Source: Saksenaea vasiformis B4078
Taxonomy: Eukaryota; Mucoromycota; Mucoromycetes; Mucorales; Saksenaeaceae
Assembly: GCA_000697055.1 (NCBI GenBank)
Contig: JNDT01002305.1
Coordinates: 1-15,600, forward strand
Direction: 5' to 3'
DNA length: 15,600 bases
Below are positions 1 through 7,535 of this stretch, one piece after another. The notes under the pieces were generated by a model. That model saw nothing but the letters and a program-made list of their open reading frames with translations. It had not been told where the DNA came from and did not search any database. Every line of letters starts with the position of its first letter. The stretch's first letter is position 1. The position numbers and the translations under genes were made by a program.

Positions 1-430
1 ATTATGATCAGCTGTTGCAGAATCAGAAATATTAGCGATTTCTGCATGACTTGATTTTCCGTGCAGCATGAGACCATTTCGGGAAAAAAGAAATTTATTC
101 GATCCTGCACGATGATCAACTCTACATATCAGAAACAACAACCTCTAAGTTACGAAGGGCAAACGCTTTATCCTAGCAAATATGTAAGCGTTTACTTTCT
201 TGTAAACTTCTAGCAACTATCCATTATCTTTATGCGATCCTCTGGAAATGTATTTTTTTTTTTCATCCTTTGTCTCTTGCACTTTTAACAAAGCAAAGCT
301 ATCAGTATAAATAAGTACAGATAGAAGTGACCTGTGTCTTCGTGTAACTTCATCATGTCCTGGTCCAAAACAAAGTTTTCTTCTGGCTTACTCGATGTAC
401 CTAGCGGGTTGGGAGGGATAATCCAAAATT

Positions 431-437
431 TATATAA
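431..437 (+). promoter_or_regulatory. TATA box of the 572-1371 locus
   Basis: A TATATAA heptamer lies about 135 nt upstream of the ATG at 572. A CT-rich, presumably transcribed leader (about 474-570) follows it. The spacing suits transcription starting near 460-470. No gene is seen between base 1 and this box; the first 430 bases are AT-rich with short homopolymers and hold no convincing ORF. Confidence 0.45.
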
Positions 438-571
438 GAACGTGACTCAATCGCGAAAAGCACAGTAAAGCACTCATTCTTCTTCTATTCCTCTTACTAT
501 ACAAGTAAACCAGTGGACAAAGTCCTTCTCCAAATTGTCAGAGGGATTTCTTCCTCTTTTTTTTCGGTGAA

Positions 572-891
572 ATGCCTCTAACAAAGTTGCAAAAAGGGTA
601 AGCTTGTAATATCAAACGTATAACACTTGATAATCGTTAATGTACTTCATAGCAAAGGGAAGGCTGTTGCTACCAAGAAATCTGCAACTCCGGTACTGCT
701 TGATGGTGACAAAAAATATAGTCTACGCGGTCTGAAACAGAAACGGAAGACCTGGAGAAAGAAGAAGCAACAAAAGTATTTGCCTTTCAAATTGTAATAT
801 GAGCTTGACTAACTTTTTTTTTATTTTCACGTATAGGAAACGGGCAAGGGAGAAGAAGTATGGCAGTTACACTTATTGGCAGCGCTGTTAA
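572..891 (+). CDS. Short lysine-rich spliced ORF; possible 5' part of the Fanzor locus
   Basis: Three exons, 572-597, 653-775 and 837-891, encode a 67-residue, very basic peptide that ends at the TAA at 889-891. Intron 1 (598-652) opens with GTAAGC. Intron 2 (776-836) has a good branch motif (CTAAC), a T-tract and a TATAG acceptor, and the phases join exactly. The peptide is rich in Lys/Arg (for example KRKTWRKKKQQK) and ends KKYGSYTYWQRC. No family is recognised. Exon 3 is in the same frame as the Fanzor-type ORF that starts right after the TAA, so these exons may be the surviving start of that gene with one acquired stop and much of the N-terminal domain missing. It could instead be an independent small gene. 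The upstream TATA box and CT-rich leader suggest it was, or is, transcribed. Confidence 0.45.
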
Positions 892-1371
892 TCCTCTTTG
901 GTTGGTAGGTGTCCACGATCACAGAAACAGAAATGGCGAAAGGCCTCGCTACGGCCAATGCCAGACAGGATCCCTTTGGTTGCATTCGGGAATGCCACAT
1001 TCCAAACGAACATGCGCGGCAAGATCTCTGGACTGGCTGACCGCTGTCGAGTTCTCCTGAAAAAGGCAGAAAATGCCGGTTTACTTGTTATGGTCAATGT
1101 GGACGAGTACAACACGTCAAAGGTAATATTGACAAACACATGGAGACACTCCATATTAACGAGGATACTTAGGTGTGCTCCAGATGTCAGCAGAAGAACA
1201 TGGAAAAACTTACGACTGAACGAAGAAGCGTACGGAACGCTGCATAGCGTGCTCGGTTGCCAAACCTGTGGCACGTTATGGCAACGCGATGTCAACGCCA
1301 GCAGAAACATACACAAGTTTGCAACATGCTCGTCACTTGGTCAAGGCCGACCATTGGTGTTTCAACGCTGA
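892..1371 (+). pseudogene. Degenerate Fanzor (TnpB-like RNA-guided nuclease) C-terminal remnant
   Basis: The frame reads a block like the C-terminal half of Fanzor/TnpB proteins: IPLVAFGNATF, then an MRGK patch, then VNVDEYNTSK, holding the Glu expected of RuvC-II. A 50-nt intron (1123-1172, GTAATA...CTTAG) separates TSK from VCSRCQ, the first CxxC of the zinc ribbon. The second CxxC (CQTCG) and the RuvC-III-like RDVNASRNI, with its Asp, follow about 25 residues later but in the next frame. The shift lies near 1239-1245, where the first frame hits TAG. The frame with the second knuckle closes at 1371 with RPLVFQR, a plausible Fanzor C-terminus. With the TAA at 889-891 and no room for a full N-terminal domain, this is most likely a dead copy. 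Identity rests on recognised motifs only, without a database search. Confidence 0.75.
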
Positions 1372-2792
1372 TTATATCTCGCTGTAACAAAAACAGTAGA
1401 TGCTTACAGGTAAGCCTTTTTTTTATCGAAATAAAGAAACGCGATGAACCAGTCTTCATTGCATGTACATAAAACCTATAGTCGACAATTCGCGGGATAG
1501 AGAGGAAGTATACTGAGAAACTATCAACGCAAAATCACATCGCTTTCCAGCCCAGAATTTATTCGACTTGACCTAATATTTATTTGATGCAAACGTTCCT
1601 TAAGAAAGGTCAATGTTGCGCTTATCATATTTGACATACTATTACCACATTTACATCAGAATGATGATATCACATCTTTTTTTGGATAGCCTTACGCCAT
1701 TGGCACTTCATCTACAGACGTGATACTTGAAGTTACTTAGGTCATCTAACAGCAGCTATATATTAAGGGTCTAAAATAACGGATACTTTGTCATGCTCTT
1801 AAGGTACCTCTGGGCATATATTGTCTCATGATTGCTGCGACAAGACAATGATGATGACTACAACCACTATTTTATTCTAATGCACCTAGCTTAGGATCTT
1901 CATACATCCTGATGCATGCATGCATAAAGCTGAAAGCGGTCAGGTCACCTCTTGAAGGCGCTCATACATTCAGGACATTAATCTATGCTCCATCTTTACG
2001 ATTATCATCATGCATAATTGATTAACCTTACAATCAATACGATTCACTACGAAATATATGAATAATCAGACAGGCGTATCTTTAATAGACCACCTAACCG
2101 TCTCAAAGTGTCTCGCTTTGGTCGTCTCTCACCTGCAAACACGATCGCGCTAAGGAACAAATCGACTATGCGGTCATAATACTGAGTCGATGCAAGGACT
2201 ACTTCTCGTAAAACTCAGTCGACACAGTCATAGCAGAATTATAACTCATGCCCAATTGTAATCCATCTGGGTGGAATTGGTAGACCTGTCAAGTGCTGGT
2301 GTAGGAAATAGAAGGATCATCGACAACATTATTTGTTTCATTGGTCTTGTGCCAGAAATGTAAATCGGGGTCTGGGTAAAAAAAAAAAGGTCATCTCTGA
2401 ACAGGGACCCCTAGTGTGCATTCGCTGCGTCTAACTGATCCATCCTGTGGAAAAAGAGAAGAAGAAAAACGAGGAAGACTGAGAAGAGTGAATTATAGCT
2501 TATTGCCTTATATCAGGCATTAGTCGAGAGGACATTGAGAACACCTTTTGTTAACCGGAACGTGAGAGGTCTGGACTATGGTTTCACTAGACTTGGATGT
2601 CCGCTATTGAACGACATATCAGTCAGACCTGCACTCTACAAAATGGCATCGCACACCACCTCCTGTTGGGAAAATGCGACACCAATGTCTTCTTACAGGC
2701 TACCATTTTCCCATGAAAACGTCTGAATGTGAGCCAACAATACTACAATAGCAGAGGCTTATTTTACAAATATATTTGGGCTATCAGTCAAT
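1372..2792. other. Intergenic, no supportable gene
   Basis: AT-rich DNA without a convincing ORF; the longest open stretch (2535-2726, +) has no recognisable motif. It contains a short TGCA tandem near 1912-1926 and an inverted repeat at 2161-2191. The 3' flank of the Fanzor remnant must lie here, but I could not define terminal repeats or a target-site duplication by eye. Confidence 0.6.
2161..2191. repeat. Short inverted repeat (7-bp arms, 17-nt spacer)
   Basis: ATCGACT at 2161-2167 is the reverse complement of AGTCGAT at 2185-2191. A related CTCAGTCGAC follows about 25 nt downstream. It could form a small hairpin or be a binding site, or arise by chance; nothing links it to a gene. Confidence 0.3.
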
Positions 2793-3622
2793 TCAGTGGG
2801 CATCGATAGGATTTATGACATGCATGTATCCCTTTTTCAACAATACGTTATGATACATAAGTGTCATGGTGTTTCCCTGGACAACAAACGCGGAGATCAT
2901 CACATATCTTGCGGTTATCGCAACATCCTTTGTTTCCATCGGCGAGAGCTTCAATGTGGTGGCGATCAGTCTTCTTTCCACCATGCTCTCGGCAACGTCC
3001 AGTTCCACGGTTATCCCATTTGGGCTTAGATTAACTCCACAGGTTCCAGACATGAGGACCTTTAGGAGATCCTGCGTGCTCATGATATAAACGCGGGCAC
3101 CGGTAACATTTGCGAATCTGATCAAATCACCATCGCTTCGAAATCTTTCTGTCAGGCGAAACTCTGGCTCTGAAGGAAAGAACATCTTGAATTCTCCCTC
3201 AGGGATAACGCCCCACTCATCACAAAGCTTGTTGTACGCTTGTCTGCGTCTGGCAGAGATTCCTACGCTTTTCTCTCTGAATACAGGATGCATTTGACAG
3301 CCACTAAGATCAGAATCCTCATTGTATCCAAGCTCTATCAGAAGTTCTGTCATTTCGCCGTCGCCTTTGTCTTTGATCTTCTGCACTTCTGCGTAAAATT
3401 GATTGGACTTGTTTCTATCATTGTATATTGTAGGCAACGGTTCGGCGCGTTCCATCTTCTCCAGACCCAGCATCAACTTGGCAGATTTCCGTAGCGATTC
3501 TGCAGACCACCGGATTACCATTGGATCTAAACGCAAAATCCCTGGGGTTTTCCCATGTAGCTTGAATCATGATAGATCAGGGAAAGGATTTCTTTTGGTC
3601 CGGCGAAAGGTACGCGTCGCAT
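2793..3622 (-). CDS. Unrecognised ~258-aa protein; 5' end uncertain
   Basis: A long minus-strand frame (3560 down to the TGA at 2793-2795) encodes a soluble-looking protein with no evident signal peptide or membrane segment. Notable segments are LRLDPMVIRWSAESL near the start, FRLTERFRSDGDLIRFANV in the middle and MYHNVLLKKGYMHVINP near the C-terminus. I do not recognise the family. Two 5' models compete. (i) A first exon of only ATG CGA CGC (3622-3614) is joined over a 53-nt GTACCT...TCAAG intron (3613-3561) to 3560, giving 258 aa, phase 0 at both ends. (ii) An ATG four bases upstream (3626) reads directly into the body, but a TGA at 3569-3567 interrupts it, implying a broken allele or a sequence error. 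The gene is divergent from CCZ1. Coding quality looks good after 3560. Confidence 0.6.
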
Positions 3623-3626
3623 CCAT

Positions 3627-3783
3627 CTTTTAATGGGACGTCTTAAAAGAGTTAGTTCGGACCTGTGGGGGAAGAGAACATGCACTCCGCAGCACTGCAC
3701 TGGAGATACAATAATTTGATTGGTCAAGAAAGGGCCAATGCCATCACACAAAAAGCTTTACCGTTTCAGTTTGCTTGTCCACC
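3627..3783. promoter_or_regulatory. Divergent intergenic promoter (orphan / CCZ1)
   Basis: About 160 bp separate the start of the minus-strand orphan from the CCZ1 ATG at 3784, so both genes must draw their 5' signals from here. I see no clear TATA box, which fits a housekeeping-type promoter. The CCZ1 start has a favourable ACCATG context. Confidence 0.45.
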
Positions 3784-6220
3784 ATGTCAGCAGAGGAGAA
3801 TCAGACGAACGATAAAGGTTCAGGCGTACCCAGATTAGGGCGTACATCACCTATTCTTTCTTATTTCTGTGTTTATAACCCGTCTCTGGGCCAGTCCGAA
3901 GAGAGCAACAAAGATCAAATTCTTTATTATACAGCTAAAAAAGTTGTTCCCGCCGATGTAAAGCTCAAGCAAGTAGGACTTGCTCAGGCTCTCGTCAATT
4001 TCACCTCGTAATGTAGCCGTGCAAGTCCAGAAAAGAGATTCGGATGGAACTGATCCGATTTTTTCTTTCCTGCATAGAGCATTCTCTCCTTCACAACCCG
4101 CACAAAATGTGCATACACAGAAAAACCGGATGGTTTTTCTGCAGCCAGAACCCGGATTTTGGATGCATATGTGCGTTGAACTGGGTATTTTGCGGCGTCA
4201 AATCAAGGATGCCAAAGGAAAGGAAAAGTTGGTTACCGAGTACTTGGATACGCAGCTAAATGATCAGGCGTTGGAAGCGGTGTTAAAAATTGGCTATGAA
4301 CAGTTCAAGGTAAGAAAAAGTACTAGCTTGACGTGTTTTCGGTATCCAACGGATTTTTGTTTCCAGCTTCTCAATGGCACCTTTTCGTCAATCCTCTATG
4401 GAGAAGACGACATTGACGAAACTGCCATGGATATAGCTCCAATGAAACCGACTATTCGGCAGCGTGCCCGCTTGTTGATGCATGCTATTGAAGAGTTTTT
4501 CTCAGAGTGGATATGGAAGTGGGACTTCGATCGACTAGACACTATGGTTTTCACAGCAGTTTTCAATGCCGCTCCTGTTCAGCCTGTCCTGCGCACTAAC
4601 TATCTTCGCATCCACGACTTGGATCGTGCCATCAACGAACATTTCCATCGAGCCATTGATCATATACTCGTCTTGGATACAAAAGAGGGCGGGCTAATTT
4701 ATCGTTCACCATCACTTCACATTACAGACGTACGCGCACTACGTAAGCTAATATGCAAGCGCGTCGAGAAAAGTATAGCGCAAGAGGAAGAGGCGGAGCG
4801 GCGGAAGCTTGAGAGTGCGCAAGCAGCTACCAAGAAAGATAAGGTATATTCGAGTCAAGTAAAATGTGTTTTTGGTACTTAGGGAGCGAGATGATAGACT
4901 TTTGGTTTAAAATCCTTTACAAAATCACTATCGCAAACACATATTTTGAATTATTTTTCTTCTTCCTCGAACAAACCAGAAGCACCAAGCACCTCTGAGC
5001 CCCTCTCATTCGCGGCAGCCGTTGACGCTGCTTCTACGTTACCTGATCCCTCTCAAATACCCACGGCACCATCTTCTCCAGCAAACATACACGTGACCAG
5101 CGGAAGCGCAACCGAAGGGAAATATCTGACAGGCTTGGTGGAGTCCACAGTTGTAGATATGAATGGCGATGAACGCGCAATATCTGGTCTTGATATTGTT
5201 CGTGTATATCTGAGCAGCAAGTCTGCATTAGACCAAAATAGCGTACACGAACCCTGTCAGGAAGAAAGAACAGTAGCAGAACATGATCTACTAGGCCATA
5301 AAATACGGCTGACAGAATACTTCTTACTGATCTATAAGGTATACGAACTATTTTAGTTTGCATCAAAACTAACAAGAAGATTTGTAGCATAAAAGCGATT
5401 TCGTATGGTCGTTCCTATTACCGTCGTTTGCTCCAGAAGCGGAAGACCTGATGAGCGATCAAACTTTTTATTCACGTCTGGAGAGATACATGGTCGAACA
5501 GCAGTTGGAACAAATAACAGAAGATATTACCAAAAATTTGAATGCTGTTGAAGAAAAATGGTAAAGGAGCAAAGAACCAGCTGGGCATATGATTTATGGT
5601 TTGTATAGTCTCCATTTCGGGAAGCATTTCAAATGTTTTTATTACGACAATGCTACGCTTAATATGAAATCTACTATGGTTGACCAAAATGGACGCATCA
5701 TGACGAGAGCGATCAAGAGCACCAAAGATGGTAAGTTCATCGGCGGTGTTCCCATGACAAACGAAATGCTGCTCCAATTGTTGGAGCTGAGGGAAGATTT
5801 CCAAAGGTACAGGAACTGGTGTAACTATACAGAAATAGCTAATCACTGAAATTGTATAGACTACCACGTACAAATGAAATCTATACCCGGTCGACATCCA
5901 ACTATTGGATCGCAGGTCATCGCATTTACAACAAACTTTTGACAAGCAAAGAAGCTCAGAATGAGGGAGACGGAGGACGAATGCCTACACCTGGCGCCAA
6001 TGAAGAAGAGACGAGTCGTTCATCATTAGAAAGTTTGGAAGAAAATGCAACCGAAGATTACACAGAGATGTACATTGTTGCCGCCAAAAAAGATACATCC
6101 TTGGCTGACGTCGAAGGTACAGTAAATTGGATGCAAAAGAATAGTGAGATTAATTGGATGGAATTAGATACATTGCATAAAATGACCACCTCTTTGTTGG
6201 AGACAATGCACCTTGAATAA
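3784..6220 (+). CDS. CCZ1: CCZ1, vacuolar fusion protein (Rab7/Ypt7 GEF subunit)
   Basis: Seven exons join in frame to 701 aa: 3784-4007, 4078-4309, 4367-4843, 4898-5338, 5388-5560, 5609-5806, 5860-6220. The start is an ATG in an ACCATG context. The N-terminus SYFCVYNPSLGQSE (about residues 26-39), followed by ILYYTAKK and FLQPEPGFWM, is the first longin domain typical of CCZ1/INTU proteins. A low-complexity Ser/Pro linker spans roughly residues 300-375. The region around FGKHFKCFYYDN, on to the C-terminal RTNEIYTRSTSNYWIAG, fits the later longin part. By family, Ccz1 pairs with Mon1 on late endosomes and exchanges nucleotide on Ypt7/Rab7 for vacuole fusion and autophagy. The apparent TAA at 5562 lies inside a 48-nt intron (5561-5608). 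The intron at 4844-4897 is fixed by frame and gives TFGLKSFTKSLS as the start of exon 4. Introns are 70, 57, 54, 49, 48 and 53 nt. Confidence 0.88.
6215..6220 (+). terminator. Possible poly(A) signal at the CCZ1 stop
   Basis: An AATAAA-type hexamer overlaps the TAA of CCZ1 (in TTGAATAAAATG, about 6213-6224). The next 310 bases to the end of the convergent cyclin gene are AT-rich, contain T-tracts and hold no ORF, as expected for two facing 3' ends. Confidence 0.3.
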
Positions 6221-6534
6221 AATGCGGAGTTGATGTTGCTGTTACTTTTTTTCTACGCATTGTTGACACTTGCTACGGGAAAAAATCAAGTTACTTCCCT
6301 TTCGCAAGTGAAGGATTGGAAGCTATCACGCAACGATATTTCACAGAAGCAGAGAAAGCAACTCACCACGCAACTTCATTGAAGAAAAGTTTGATCTGCG
6401 GGCTTTTATTTATCTAGGGCTTTACAGTTGATATTTAATGATTGCGAATAATGGGTATGTATAAGTTGCCGTTTTCTTTTTGAATGTGTCACAGGGGAAA
6501 AAAGTAATAAATAGCACAGTTGAAAGATGGGTGC

Positions 6535-7431
6535 TCAGGTTAACATGCGGGTCGCTTCGTTCTTGTGCGTGTCGTCGTCATCTATACAGTCCTCGTCGTC
6601 ATCGTCCAGTTCGTCTCCCCCTTCGTCAGCAGAGGTGTATTCTTCATCGCTTGGGGCCGAGTCTACAAAGCTGTGTGCCCACTGCACTAGATTGGTAGGA
6701 TCATCGATAGAGACATCATAGCCGATAAGTTGCAAAAATTCTCTCTCCATTCGCATAATTCTCAGCTTTTGATCGTCGAGCTGAGTTAACATGGGTATTT
6801 GTGGCTGTGAAAAAGCATTGGCTGTAGTTGGATGGATAATCATACGGAGGTGGTGTTGTAAAATCTTGGCTGCAATGATATAGGCTACCATAATCAATCG
6901 AGTTTCACATCCATTAGTGCCTTTTAAATAGCCATGTCTCTAAACCAAGGAAACAGAAGGCATGAGATGCACGATAGCGAAGACGGCGGAATCTAACCTT
7001 GTGTAATCGTTCGATGTAACTGACTGCTAAGAGAAGAGTGATACTAGGACAGACTGTAGGTGTGCAAGCAGCGTTGTTACAAAGTTCGGAAAGTGCATCC
7101 GATAACTGTGGTTGTTTGATGGCTGTTGTATCCAGTAGACCATTCATCAAACGTACTAAGTGCTGGACCTTTTCCGGTACCGGATGTTCGTCGATAGTAC
7201 TTGCGACAAACGTTGCTAGTGATACTAAAGCCGATTCTGTGAGTTTAGCGGGAGCCTTTTTAGAATGGCAGACTTACGGATACATCTTGGATGCAGACGT
7301 TGCCGTTGGTTTATTTCGATGCTCTGGAACAGTAAACAAGCTTGATCACGTTTGGCAGCCACGATGCTGGTGTGCGCGGGTGAGAACCGGCTGTGACCGA
7401 GTTTTGGGAAGTAGGTAGATTTAATGTTCAT
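6535..7431 (-). CDS. Cyclin-domain protein (Pho80/PCL-like) with acidic tail
   Basis: Minus strand. Two exons are secure: 7236-6998 and 6939-6535, joined over a 58-nt intron (6997-6940) in phase 0. They read PSITLLLAVSYIERLHK, then YLKGTNGCETRLIMVAYII, then RIMRMEREFLQLIGYDVSI. This matches the cyclin fold of the Pho80/PCL group: the YxxRL helix, the GTxGxExR turn, the AAK helix and the MExEFL helix. Known members bind and direct a Pho85-type kinase; the partner here is inferred. About 25 of the last 50 residues are Asp/Glu (for example DDDDEDCIDDDD), unusual for a short cyclin. The first exon is uncertain. An ATG at 7431 with a 41-nt intron (7277-7237, GTAAGT donor) gives 265 aa. An ATG at 7285 with a 78-nt intron (7277-7200) gives 204 aa. 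The longer model keeps a helix-like ALVSLATFVAST segment, so I prefer it. Confidence 0.75.
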
Positions 7432-7526
7432 ACAAAAAAGAAGATAAAGAGGAAAGAAAGGTCCGAAGACCTGGGGTAAATATAACTTTCGCATAAGCAA
7501 TGACAAATCCAAAGAGAGTATTGGGC

Positions 7527-7535
7527 TTATATAAT
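7527..7535 (-). promoter_or_regulatory. TATA-like element upstream of the cyclin gene
   Basis: ATTATATAA on the minus strand sits about 100 nt upstream of the ATG at 7431 and would place transcription start near 7500. The motif is nearly symmetric, so its orientation is not certain. Confidence 0.35.

Noticed and set aside
837..888. REKKYGSYTYW resembles the histone H2B helix start (ARKETYSSYIY-like)
   Set aside because: The histone fold does not continue in any frame and the preceding tail is unlike H2B; chance similarity in a Lys/Tyr-rich stretch is likely.
888..1316. 142-codon minus-strand ORF opposite the Fanzor remnant
   Set aside because: It has no recognisable domain, while the plus strand of the same DNA carries ordered RuvC and zinc-ribbon motifs.
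1912..1926. TGCA tandem as a possible CRISPR-like or satellite repeat
   Set aside because: Only about three units of a self-complementary tetramer; no spacers or longer period.
2270..2310. GGTGGAATTGGTAGAC resembles the D-arm start of leucine tRNA genes
   Set aside because: No T-arm (GGTTCRANYCC) or acceptor-stem complement follows within 100 bases.
5562..5564. In-frame TAA suggesting that CCZ1 is a pseudogene
   Set aside because: It falls inside a 48-nt GTAAAG...TATAG intron (5561-5608) whose removal keeps the frame.
6480..6721. Plus-strand Ser- and Arg-rich ORFs over the TCGTCG-rich tract
   Set aside because: They are the antisense of the acidic tail of the cyclin gene.
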